This document shows positions 33,402 through 44,222 of a stretch of 64,000 bases of DNA, piece after piece. This stretch comes from Lycocorax pyrrhopterus obiensis (lineage: Eukaryota; Chordata; Aves; Passeriformes; Paradisaeidae). Each line of letters begins with the position of its first letter. The first letter of the stretch is position 1. The DNA lies in NCBI GenBank assembly GCA_014706295.1, contig JACSVZ010000007.1, positions 62,880,441 to 62,944,440 of the forward strand, in the 5' to 3' direction. Made by a program: the position numbers and the translations under genes. The notes beneath the pieces were generated by a model that saw nothing but the letters and a program-made list of their open reading frames with translations, searched no databases and was not told where the DNA came from.

Positions 33402-35093
33402 ATTAACATATCTGGGATTATGGCCATTAAAATTTGGTTTCCAGCAGGAATTTTTTTGGAAAATTTCCCGGTGTGGGTTTGGGAAGAGCCTTCAAACTCC
33501 AACTTCTTTGTCTGTGGTTTCACCGTCCCATCTCACAACACACTCAGAGGTTCACGAAACAACGAAAATTCTGATCATTCACGTGGCCAACATAGAAAAG
33601 AGGAGCTTTGGAATTAAAATTCCGGGAGAAATTGGATTCCACAGCGGAATCTGCATCCATATTCAAGATATGGGAATGAGCTCTTCCAAGAGATCTCTGA
33701 ATTCAATCAGGAAATCACGGAACAATAAAAGCCTAAAAATACAGGGAGAAAGGGACTTGATGAGAGTGATAAAGACTCAGCTCAGATCCACACAAACCTC
33801 CCTGAGAGCTCATTTTTCCCAGATTTTTAGCCATTAATCCAATCCAAATTTCTTTTTGCCGGCCCTTCCCTGGTGTCGGCACCGGGAACGAACGCAGCCT
33901 CTCTCTGTATTTGGTGTTTGTTTATTCTTCTTTTCCTTTCTTTTCCCCCGCTTGGCGCGATCCTGAAGTTCTGAAGGAATGAGCTGCTCCAGCCAGAGCA
34001 GCAGGGCTGGAATTCAGTTTATTTCTTATGGAACTGCCTGGAATTGCTCCTGGAAAACCAAATTGTTCCTGGCTGGGGCTCCCAGTTAACGAGAGCAAGG
34101 AACAATTCCAAACCAACTCCATTTTTTGTGTTTAATCACCACACTTGGCTTTGTGAGGAGCGTGACAGGAGCTCCTTGGGGATTTCTGTCAGGGATTTCC
34201 TGGAAGAAAAATATACTTTTTTTTATTTTTAAAACAATAATTGCAATAATTTTAATTTTTAATTTTATATCCGAGCTCCAGAGCAGTGCTCCAGGATTCC
34301 TTTCCCATGTTTTTCCTGGAATGAGGATGGCCCAACCACCCAAGCCCTGCAGCTGCAACACCTGAGGAGGTTCTTCTGCAATCTAGGAATAAATGGCATT
34401 TTAATAATTTCCCTAATCAAAACCCCATTATGCTCTGAGTTAATGAGCTGAGTGCTCCAATTAATCCCGGGAATTCTGTAACAATCCCATGTTTAATTAA
34501 TTAATTAAACAGCGATAACCATCAGTAGGAGCTGCAGGAGTGCTCAGAACTTGGTGAAAGGAGGATTTAGGCAGTGCTGGAATTGGATGTTCAATAAAAA
34601 ACATCCCAGAATTACTTGGGAAGATAAAAATGTTGGGATTCTTGACTCGTGTGAGGTTGATCTTTAAATTAACGCTGAGAATAGACTTTAGGCTGAGCTC
34701 TGAGTTTACTTAAGCTGCAAATATTGGTGTGAACACCTCGAGGTGTCTGCACAGCTGAAGAGGTGAGTTAGAGCTGGGAAATACAAAATTTGCACTCAAC
34801 AGGTGCTTGAGTTTGCATTCCTAAAAAAATAAAGGAAAAGAGCTCTCAAATCTGCTGGATTTATATTTTGCAGGAAAAATCAAGGCTTACTTTGGAAAAA
34901 TCCTGCATTTCAGCCAAGCCTGGAGCTGTTATTCCAAGATATTTCTATTTAAAATTGATATTTTTGGGTGGTTTTAGTTTTATGGTTTTGGTGCTGTGAT
35001 TGGCACTTGTGGGGAAATCCACGTTTTTATGTGTGCTTGGAATGCAGCTTGGAATTTTGGGGAATAAATCAGGATAATACAGAATTCCAGAAG
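33402..35093. other. Unique sequence with AT-rich patches
   Basis: 34385-34525 includes CAATTAATCCCGGGAATTCT and the palindromic TTAATTAATTAATTAA. A 110-codon + frame at 33508-33837 has no recognisable domain. Confidence 0.45.
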
Positions 35094-35180
35094 GGATTGG
35101 GTGGGAAGGATCTCAAATCTCATCCCATTCCAACCCTGCCAAGGGCAAGGACACCTCCAGTTATCCCAGATTGCTGAGGC
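35094..35180 (-). mobile_element. CR1 fragment, type A, antisense, diverged
   Basis: It contains GGATTGGGTGGGAAGGATCT, CATCCCATTCCAACCCTGCC and GACACCTCCAGTTATCCCAG. Similarity fades after about 90 bp. Confidence 0.78.
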
Positions 35181-36569
35181 TCATTCCCCAAAATTTGGCA
35201 CTTGGCTTTCCAGAGGGTTTCTGCTCCTTGAGCACTTCCAAACTCCTGGCACAGAAATCCACTCCCAATTTTTGTGCATCTTCCAAGATCGACATTTTGC
35301 TCGTTAAGGACGATTCCTACAAATTTTGCAAACTGGGACTTTCCAGCTGATCCAAATCCAAGTCCGTTAATTCCACCTTCATCCCAAAAAAAACCTGGAT
35401 GTCCATATTTGACAGGCAGAGTCTGAGGCTTAAATATTGAGCCTCAAAGCTGAGAAGAAACTTCTTTTTTTCCCCTTTTTTTGATCTGCTTTTGCTCTCG
35501 GTCGCTGAAAAGAAAACGGAGCTGTTTGTCTGCTCCCAAAAAATGATGCTTTAGACACTGGAATTCAGCGGATTTTGGGGCTGGAGCTTTATTTGGAAGT
35601 GATGTCTAAATGTAGGCTGGGATTAGCAGCCTAAGACTGAGTGAAAGGCAGGTTTTTTTTCCAGGTTTTTTCTTTCCTGGTTGACATAAATCTCTCCTGA
35701 AAATCCCTTTTCAGCCTCAGAGCTCTGCATGTGAAATTCAGGCCCTTCCCAGTTCACGTAGAGGAAATTTGGGGATTGGAATTGCATCCCAGGAGCTGCT
35801 TGCTCTTTGTTTGGATGCTAATTCCAACGAATCCAAATGCCTGATGTTTTTCCTTCTGGAACTGATCTTTTAAAATAAGAGTATTTCCACTTCGTGCCTC
35901 TTCCTACCCGTAGGAAAATCTGCATTGAGTGATTGCACAGGGAAAGGATTGATCGATTGGGGAATTTTGCAGCTTTTCCAGTTGATTTCAAACCACAGAA
36001 TCCCACCTTAAATCTTTCCCAGGCAGTAGTAATCCCAACATTTTGGATGTAATCACTTTTCTATTTCTGGGGCATGAAGATAAAAGTATCCCTTGGAAAA
36101 ATCCAAAATTTAGTGAAAGATCAACCTTAGAAGTGATTTTTAAGCATTTTTAGGAAGTTGTGATGTTGATTGATGCTCATGATTCTCCCATTTTTAGTTT
36201 CAAACTTGGGATTTATAGATGGATTTGCCACGGTTTGGAACCTTTTCCAGGAATATCCAGGATATTCCAGCAAGGAATTCTGCAGTGAGATCTGCAGGAA
36301 AACCAGAAATCCATAGGAGTGGGGGAGTAATGGAATGTGGCATCAGGAGCCAGAGCTGCTCTGTTGGGGAACAGAATTTTTGTGGGCTCATTATCCTGCA
36401 GTTTTAGGATGAATTTTTGGTACTTTGAGGGATATTATTCCCAAATTCCTGCACTATTCCCCGTATTTCTGGAATTTTCTCCCGACTGCTGGTGCTCTGG
36501 GTTGCTTTAGTCGCTGAAATTGAGACAGCAGCAATTTTATTCGCGTTTCTCCTGCACCATTTACGGTTG
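35181..36569. other. Unique non-coding sequence
   Basis: No repeat or gene is recognised. Confidence 0.5.
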
Positions 36570-36732
36570 TCAGGCACTGGAAGAGGTTGGAATTCTCATC
36601 CCTGGAGGGATTTAAAATCCCCGTGGATGTGGCACTTGGGGATATGGGGCAGTGGTGGCCTCGGCAGAGCTGGGAATGGCTGAACTCTGAGCTCGGAGGG
36701 CTTTTCCAACCTCAGCAATTCCATGATTCTGT
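36570..36732 (+). mobile_element. CR1 fragment, type B
   Basis: It contains CACTGGAAGAGGTTGGAATT, CCTGGAGGGATTTAAAATCC, GGATGTGGCACTTGGGGATA and GAGGGCTTTTCCAACCTCAG, then ATTCCATGATTCTG. The 3' end is intact. Confidence 0.9.
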
Positions 36733-37560
36733 AGAATTCCCCATTTTTACGTCATGACATTTTCCTCATGTTTTTAACCCCAGGGCTGTGACCTGCCCTA
36801 AAGGCCTTTCCTTAGCACTGGGCATTCCAATGAAATAAATACAAAAACACTGGAATTTTGTGCACTTTGAGGGTGAATTTTAGGATCCAGGGAGGAGCTG
36901 AGCCTTGTTCCAAAGTGGGCTCTTGTAAATCCCCTCAGCATTTACCCGGGAACAGGGATTGCTTCCCAAGGCAGCTGCCTTTGGCAACCATTGTAAGAAT
37001 TCCCTGGATTATAAAGCTTTGTTTTGGCTTTTCCAACTGCAAACATCCCGTTATCCCAAATTTCTGCTCTGCAAAAAACCAATTATGGAGACAGGCTCCT
37101 GCCTCTGCAGCTGCGTAACCCGGGGACTTGGAGAGTGCCGGGAAAAGGGGAAACCCGGCATTTTCAGCGGGAAATGTCTCCGGAAAGATGTGCCGGGAGC
37201 CGTGGGATGACACTTGTGAGCCTCAGGCTTTGCCCAGGGATTTGGCAGATAAAGCTCTCGCGTTCCCAGCGGTGTCAGACTGTCAGGAAAAGCGGATTTG
37301 TCGGAACTGAAACTTCACGGAGCGATGCCCTTTTCTTTTTATTTTTTTGCTGTTTGGGTAGGCAAAAAATTAGTGGGAGAAACTTCCTTGTTTGGGGATG
37401 GAGTTTTGAGGAGAAAAATGGTTTAAATGAGGCAGTTGAGGAAGGTGAGGTCTGAGATTGGTGGTGTTGGAGCCCAACCAAAACTTCACGGAATCCTGAG
37501 CTCTGGGATGGCCCTGCTGGTGGCCCAGGTGACCTCCTGTGGTCCCTTCCACCCTGACAG
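36733..37560. other. Unique sequence with a CpG-enriched patch
   Basis: 37110-37330 has about 16 CpGs in 220 bp (AACCCGGGGACTTGG, GTGCCGGGAAAAGGGG, CTCTCGCGTTCCCAGCGG), well above the surroundings. No exon or promoter motif is evident. A 143-codon frame crosses it without known domains. Confidence 0.45.
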
Positions 37561-37806
37561 GTGACAGGACACAGGGAATGGCTTCCCAGTGCCAGAGGGC
37601 AGGGATGGATGGGATATTGGGAAGGAATTCCTGGCTGGGAAGGGTGGGGAGGGGCCGGGATGGAATTCCCAGAGACGCTGTGGCTACTCCTGGATCCCTG
37701 GAAGCGTCCAGGGCCAGGTTGGAGAAGCCTGGGATAGCGAGGGTTGTCCCTGCCCATGGCAGGGGGTGGAATTGGATGATCCTCAGCATTTTTTCCATTC
37801 TAAACC
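37561..37806 (+). mobile_element. CR1 fragment, type A, about 245 bp
   Basis: It starts in GTGACAGGACACAGGGAATG and contains GGATATTGGGAAGGAATTCC and GTGGCTACTCCTGGATCCCT. It ends with a diverged 3' tip (TTTTTCCATTCTAAACCA). Confidence 0.9.
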
Positions 37807-39462
37807 ACTTTTAGGGTTATGTTTTATTATTTTCTTTAGGATTGGCACCAGACATCTCATCCTTAATTTTCCCAGACCTCCACACCACCATTCCAGACCC
37901 TTGAACTTCCCTGGAGTGTTGAGCTGTGTTAAAAATGTCCAAGAAATTCTCAAGAACAGCTTGGAATTCTGCCAAGCCACTGGAACACCAGGAATCTTCT
38001 CCGGGAGCAAACACAGATTGTTTATCCCGCTTGGCATCCAGCTGGGTTTGCCACCTGTGGATCTCAGCTTGTCCCAAGCCCTTGGAGAAGGATTTTCCTG
38101 GGATTCTTCCCAGGGCAAGCTCCTTCCTTTTGCTCTTTTCCAATTCCTTCTGATAAGCATCTGTGACGGATGGTGCAACAAAAGAAGCCTCGTCCAATCC
38201 TTAAAAATAATCCTTCAATCCTTAAAAAAATGAACATTTAAGCCGTTTTCCGAAGGAGGGCGAAAAGTAGGGAAAGAAATACGATAGGGAAGACATTAAA
38301 ACAAATGGCCAGCAATTACGGATTCACTTTTTATTCCCTGCAATCACCGTTCCAGAGGGTTTGAACACGCTTTGAAATGGAATATCTGGCCCAGGAAATC
38401 TCTCCCAAATTTCCCCTGATTGCAGGCTGTGCCGGTGACGGATGATTCAGGATGGAAATGCCAATTTTGTTGCAGATCTGCGACCGCTTGTTCAGGTTTT
38501 CTGCTACATGAAGAGAGCCGTGTGAGAGATTTGCTGCCTTTTTCTTACTTTTTTGTCTCTTGCTTTTTAAAAAAAAGATTGGATTATGGGGAGGTTACCA
38601 AAGGTTTCCAAGAGAAACGGGAGCTGTTGTTTCCCGAGTAAATAGTGGCAGCCCCTGGAGTGTCCTCACCTGCAGGGAGCTGTTTATGCACTCCACAGCT
38701 TCGTTATTTATTATTTTCACAGAACCCCAGAGCTTTTTGACCCGGGGTTAACATTTCCAATTTGCCAGCGGCTCAACGTGCATTAAAATGCACAAAAATA
38801 ACAAAAAACCAAGGAAAAAAATAAAAACCAAGGAAAAGCTGAGTATTGAGGCTAATTAAGTGTGGTTTGCTCCTGGTTTTAGCTCTGGATTTACACATTT
38901 TTGTGCTTTTAGCTCATGACTCAGCCATGTGCTGTCCTGGGGTGGCTCAGCAAAATAATTCCTGCCTAAAACATGGAAATCCAGGAGAGGGGGTGTCCTG
39001 GGAGGATTTTGGTGGCTTCTTGGTTGATTTTTATTTCTCCCTCCGCTCCTTTTTCCTGGCGAGATTTGGGAGAGGAGCTGGGCTGGGTGTAGTGGGGATG
39101 GAGGAGAAACCAAGGATGAGAACCAATGGAGATCCCAGAGCTGGGTGGGGGCTTCAACTTCCTCAATGCCTGATTTCGATCCTTCTCATATTATTAATAA
39201 TTTTTCTGGTTTCCTGTTTGTGGAGACTCTTATGGAATCTTTATTCCAATGGATTTGTCGCTGATAGGGCTTCTAGTTTGAATTTTAATCAGTGTTTGCA
39301 GGTCAAAACCCTTTGATCCTTCATCCATTTCATCCCTCAAGACGATTTGGGGTGAATTTATCCCACTTCTAAGCAGGTGTGTCCATGGATCATCTTGGTT
39401 TCCTGCACTGATGGCAGGAAAATGTTGGTGCCACATCCGTGCAGGTCCCCTCGAGTCGTTCC
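37807..39462. other. Unique non-coding sequence
   Basis: 38290-38420 is AT-rich (AACAAATGGCCAGCAATTAC) with few GGAAT words. No gene is recognised. Confidence 0.45.
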
Positions 39463-39666
39463 AGGGGAGATTTAGATTGGAAATCAGGGAAAATTTCTTC
39501 GTGGAAAGGGTTTTCAAATGTTGAACTGGCTGTCCAAGGCAGGGGTGGAGACGAATCCCTAGAAAAGTCCAAAAACCACATGGATGTGCCGCTTGGGGAC
39601 ATGGGTTAGTGGTGGATGTGGTGCTGCTGGATTGGTCTTGGAGAACTTTTCCAACCTTTTTGATTC
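39463..39666 (+). mobile_element. CR1 fragment, type B, about 200 bp
   Basis: It contains GGAGATTTAGATTGGAAATC, AAATTTCTTCGTGGAAAGGG, CTGTCCAAGGCAGGGGTGGA, CACATGGATGTGCCGCTTGG and GAACTTTTCCAACCTTTTTG. The tip octamers are reduced to GATTCTCC. Confidence 0.87.
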
Positions 39667-39974
39667 TCCAGGCGGGCAGCCAACTCCTAATCCAGCTACT
39701 TTTGTATCCATAAGGCCTCAGAGATTCCCAAAGTGGCCTTTGGAAGAGGCAGGGAAAGATCTTTTGGGACTCCAGGAATGGAAGTTTTTTGAGGAGCAGG
39801 TGCTGCTGGTCAATGGAAATCAGAGAGCAGCGGCCAAAGAGAGCTCGGGACTGGGTCACCAGCACTTGGTCCATGTTGTCAGAAAGTTTGGGAACGGAGA
39901 GAAGATTCCAATGGAATTCCCGAATGGATGATCTCTCAGGATGATCTGTCAGGCACAAGATGTGACTCCTGGGG

Positions 39975-40055
39975 ATGGTTCTGTGCAGGGCCAAGAGTGG
40001 GACTCGATGATCCTTGGGGATCCCTTCCAATTCAACAGATCCTGTGATCCCAAGT
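39975..40055 (+). mobile_element. CR1 fragment, type C
   Basis: It contains GGTTCTGTGCAGGGCCAAGA, ATGATCCTTGGGGATCCCTT and CCAATTCAACAGATCCTGTG. It is a short 3'-terminal piece. Confidence 0.82.
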
Positions 40056-42629
40056 CTTTATTTCCCCTAAATATTCCACCATTTTGAGGTGCTTTTGTGC
40101 CATAACTCCAATCCTTTTGGAATTTGTCCATCCCTCCATGAAGAAAGAGCAAAAGCATTCCTGGGAACATTTGTAGGGTCAGCAGAAGGGTTTGGATTTG
40201 AAGTTTTAGGTAACTGTGGTTAGATTTCTCTTCATTTGCTCAGCCACGTGGCTTTTGGCAGCACTGCTCCAAGGGACACGGTGCCCATGGTTTTCCATCT
40301 CAGCATTCCAAAAGGAAATGTCTTCATTCCAGGCTGGCTCTGCCCTCTCCACCATCCCAATAATCCCAGCACCCCATAAACAGTCCCAGCAGATCATTTC
40401 AAGGCAATCCTTCAAGAAAAACCCATAAACCGATCATGGTTCCCTCGTGTTCTGACTCCATGAGGGGATCCCTGTATTTAAGTCATGGAGGACTCAAAGG
40501 CTCCTGGCAGGAGGGATGTTCTGGCATTTCCCGCTGGAAATAGGGCAGGAGAAGCCTCTGCTCCTGATAGGAAGTGTCAGGAAAGAAGAGAAGGAAAAAA
40601 GCATTGCTGGATTTGGGAATGTGCCGGAGTTTAACCCCATGGAGAGCCCTCATGTGAGTTTTAATCAACCATTCCTGCAGGAAATTAGGGAGGAGAATTC
40701 CAGAGGAGATGGAATCCTGTTCCAGCAGAAAATCAGGGATTGGGGAATCAGGGTGAGCTCTTGTGAGATCCTCAGGAAGAGATGGAAAGGTGGGAGGCAG
40801 AGGGAGAGGGATGGGCAGCACCAGCAGGAGTACGTGTCCTCCTGAAGCTGCAGGAATGCCAGATGGCAAAGAGGACTCTTGGAAAAGCCTTGGAAGGTTG
40901 TTTTGTCTCCCAGGTGGAATTCCCAGTGTGGGACAGATCTGGCTGAGCTCCCTGGAGGAGCTTGAAGCTCCCCAAAATTGGTTGGATGCTGAGAGGTTTT
41001 GATGTGTCAGAGAATGGAATTTGCACTGAGCGGGGAAGTCCTGTGTTTTCACAGGAATATTCCATCCTGATTTTCCCCGGAAGACAAGAACAAGCCTGAT
41101 CTGCGTTCCTCACCTTTTACTCTTCCAGCCTTTCCTTCCCTGGAGCTGCTGTTTCGAATCATGGAATCATGGAATGGTTAGGGTTGGAAGGGACCTTAAA
41201 CTCATCCCATTCCTACCCCATTCCATGGGCAGGGACACCTTCCACTATCCCAGGCTGCCCAGCAGGAAACCACTGGGATAAGCAGGAAATTGCTGCTGGT
41301 CCATCCTGATGGATCACTTGGGATGAGGCAGCTTGGAACTGTTGAGGGAAGGAGGGGCAGGAATGGAGCTCCTGCTCCAAGGCAGAGCTCCCGAGTTTTG
41401 CTGGAGGCAACCAGCAGGGTGAGAGCTCTTTCTTCCTTGCCTAAAAATGGGAATTGGGAGCCAGAAATTGGGAGGAAAAGTGAATCAATCCGACTGCAGC
41501 AGAGCTCTGGAGTAATTAATGGATAATGTGCATTGACCTGGTTAGGGGGTTGTTTACTGCATGAATGCATGGATTTAACTTCCGAGGGAGCTGGAGGGGG
41601 AAAGCCTGGAACAATTGGGAAGGGAAAATAAGGACTGGGAAAAAAACTCCTGTCCTGATTAAAACTTGAAGCTCGTTAGGAGACAATGTCAGGACAAGCA
41701 AATGTGCAGGCTCGGGTAATTTGGCAAGAGAGGAGGATATTACATAAGGAGAGGGAGCAGTGAATTCCAGCATCTTTTTCCACTCTGGGAATCTCCAGAT
41801 GGAACCACTGGCACAGAGCACCCTGTGGAAGGGGGGTTGCAGGCAGACCTTGACCTGTGCTCACCTTTGCGTTCACCTGACCTCCAAATGTTTGCCAAAT
41901 GTTTGGCTGAGGTTGATCCTCTGGGATGAATTGGAAGGATTTGGGAAAAATCTGGATGCTGAAGAGAAATTCCAGCTCATGAAGGGTAGAGAGCTGCCGC
42001 CTCCTGTTTGGGAATGTTGGGAGAGGATAAGAAATGGAGCTGAGGTTGGGAAGGAACCTCCACTTCAACTCTTACTCAGTGGGAAAGGAGGGAGAATAAA
42101 AAAATTTGGATAATAAGGGATTCAGGCAGGAAAATTCGAATGCTGGTGGGAGTGGATAATGTAGGAGGGAGCTGTAGAGACATAATTATCCCTAATGAGA
42201 TCCCTAATTAGTGAGATGGGAGGGGCTGGGCAGGCCTGCACTGTCTGGGTAGAGGAAGGAAAAGCTCGGAGGAAGGGAAGGGGAAGCTGCTCCTTGGAGG
42301 AACAGGGAATTTCTGTCTCGTTGGATTGCTCTGGTGCAGGGGGAGCCTGTGGAGGTTTGGAGTGGGAGGTGGGAATTAGAAGATTTGGGAAGAATAAGTG
42401 GTTTGGGAATGTTTTGTGGGTAACATTGGGCTGGGGGAACCGTGTCAGGGATTGTCTGGATGGGATGGGAAGGCACTGCCTGGGAGGCAGCTGGAAGTGG
42501 CCTGAACACAGACAATTCCTGAATCCTTAATTGTGGATCCCCTCCCACCTTCCTGCTCTCTCTGACCCCCTGGAAAGAGGCTGGAACCAGGTGGGGGCCA
42601 GTCCTTTTTCCCAGGAATCAGAAGAAATG
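40056..42629. other. Mostly unique sequence with one CR1 piece
   Basis: Besides the CR1 at 41157-41272, patches at 41510-41580, 41655-41760 and 42150-42220 (ATAATTATCCCTAATGAGAT) differ from the GGAAT-rich background. No gene is recognised. Confidence 0.45.
41157..41272 (-). mobile_element. CR1 fragment, type A, antisense, with intact 3' tip
   Basis: The tip GAATCATGGAATCATGGAAT is followed by GGTTAGGGTTGGAAGGGACC, CCATTCCATGGGCAGGGACA and CTTCCACTATCCCAGGCTGC. Only 115 bp of element remain. Confidence 0.92.
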
Positions 42630-42701
42630 GCCTTCCCATGGAAAGGGGAGCAGGACGGGATGGGCTTTAAGGTCCCTTCCAACCCAAACCATTCCACGAT
42701 C
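42630..42701 (+). mobile_element. Short CR1 fragment, type A
   Basis: It contains CTTCCCATGGAAAGGGGAGC, GGGATGGGCTTTAAGGTCCC and TTCCAACCCAAACCATTCCA. It is the last 70 bp of an element. Confidence 0.88.
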
Positions 42702-43154
42702 TATCCATGGGATTTGGGTGGATCCAGACCCCTCTGCACTGGGTGCTTCTGCTTCCACCAATGTGCAGGTGATTGGGAATGACATGGGAGGAATTCTCCA
42801 TCCCTCTGGATCCCTCTGGATGGATCTGGACCCTCTCCTGGTGTCCCCAGGAGCAGTGACACCCCCAGCCCAGCTGGGCCCTCTTTGCCTCCTCCCTGCA
42901 GGCAGAGGAATGAGCTGCTCGTTGTCCCTGGATTCCCTGGATTCCAAAGGCCGGAGCACAGATGCTGTTGCTGCTGTGGAATCAGTTTGTGGATGGAAAA
43001 AGGAATGTATTGCTGGATGTTGGGAATACTGGGAATTATGGGTGATTATTTCTTGGAACATCACCACAATGAAAGAGGCTGGAAAACGCCTGGAAATGGT
43101 TTGGTGCGACATGGCAGGGATGGAATGTGGTAATTCAGCAACGGAGGCTGAGGC

Positions 43155-43428
43155 ACAGGGAATATTTTCAAGGAATTCCTGGCTGAGAGGGTGGGGAGGC
43201 CCAGGAATGGATTTCCCAGAGCAGCTGTGGCTGCCCCTGGATCCCTGGCAGTGTCCAAGGCCAGGCTGGACAGGGCTTGGGGCAGCCTGGGATAGTGGAA
43301 GGTGTCCCTGCCCACAGCAGGGGGTGGGATGGGATGGGATGGGATGGGATGGGATGGGATGGGATGGGATGGGATGGGATGGGATTTAAGGTCCCTTCCA
43401 ACCCAAACTTTTCCATGATTCTATGAAA
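43155..43428 (+). mobile_element. CR1 fragment, type A, with internal GGGAT expansion
   Basis: It contains GGAATTCCTGGCTGAGAGGG, TGGCTGCCCCTGGATCCCTG and GGCAGTGTCCAAGGCCAGGC, ending TTTAAGGTCCCTTCCAACCC with TTTTCCATGATTCTATG. A 12-unit GGGAT array (43324-43384) sits at the place where other type A copies have one or two units (for example GGGATGGGATTT at 9898 and 62315). Confidence 0.94.
43324..43384. repeat. GGGAT pentanucleotide microsatellite inside CR1
   Basis: About twelve near-perfect GGGAT units run up to the GGGATTTAAGGTCCC end of the host CR1. The copy appears to have expanded from the native GGGATGGGAT seed of the element, not from a separate insertion. Confidence 0.93.
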
Positions 43429-43935
43429 GGACTGCCATGGTGACACGGATATTGCCATCCTGGAAATGTGGGAAAATCCATGTTTTCCATGCTCTGAGCT
43501 CTGCAACCACAAATTTGGTTTCACTTTAAGTTGGTGCTGCTGCACCTGGACTGCAATTCCTTGGATGCGGGCCAGTGCTTCTCCCTCATATTCAGGAACA
43601 CCAATGGCTCATTTAAATCTCATTTAAATACTGGAGCCACGGATCCTTCTTTTTCCTCCTCCTCCTTTTCCTTCCCTGCCCGGTTTGTTTCAAACGCATG
43701 GACCAGTTAATCACTGCTGAAGGCTCCACTCAGCTGAACAAAGCCTGCAAAGATGTTTTTCCTTGTTTTTCCTGCAGATCAGCCAGAGCAGAGGCCCACG
43801 CTGGCTGCAGCAGGGAGGAAAATGAGGGATGGGAAATTCCTGGCTGTTTTTAGGATTCCTCAGCCTCTAGGGTTAAACCAGCCCTCAGTCAGGCCAGGGT
43901 GGGAAGCTCCTAACTGCTGGCTGGGAATGGAGATT

Positions 43936-44222
43936 GTGGAATCATGGAATATCCTGAGCTGGAAGGGATCCACAGGGATCATCCCAGCTCCTGGCCCTGC
44001 ACAGACGCTCCAACAACCCCACCCTGTGCATCCCTGAGAGCGCTGTCCAAATGCTCCTGGAGCTCTGGCAGCCTTGGGAATGTGCCCATTCCCTGGGGAG
44101 CCTGGGCAGTGCCCAGCACCCTCTGGGGGAAGAGCCTTTCCCTGAAATCCAACCTAAATTCCCGCTGGCACAGCTCCAGCTGTTCCCTTGGATCACTGGT
44201 CACCAGCAACGCTGACCAGTGC
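43936..44222 (-). mobile_element. CR1 fragment, type C, antisense, about 285 bp
   Basis: The best type C copy: GGAATCATGGAATATCCTGA, GCTGGAAGGGATCCACAGGG, CCTGGCCCTGCACAGACGCT, GAGCGCTGTCCAAATGCTCC, CCAGCACCCTCTGGGGGAAG and GATCACTGGTCACCAGCAAC. The 3' tip is intact. Confidence 0.94.

Noticed and set aside
39230..40030. 266-codon open frame on the - strand
   Set aside because: It crosses type B and C CR1 pieces and unique sequence. The composition is random and no domain is visible.
42718..43389. 223-codon open frame on the + strand
   Set aside because: It ends in the GGGAT microsatellite of a CR1 copy (repeated Trp-Asp-Gly-Met). There is no protein-like core.
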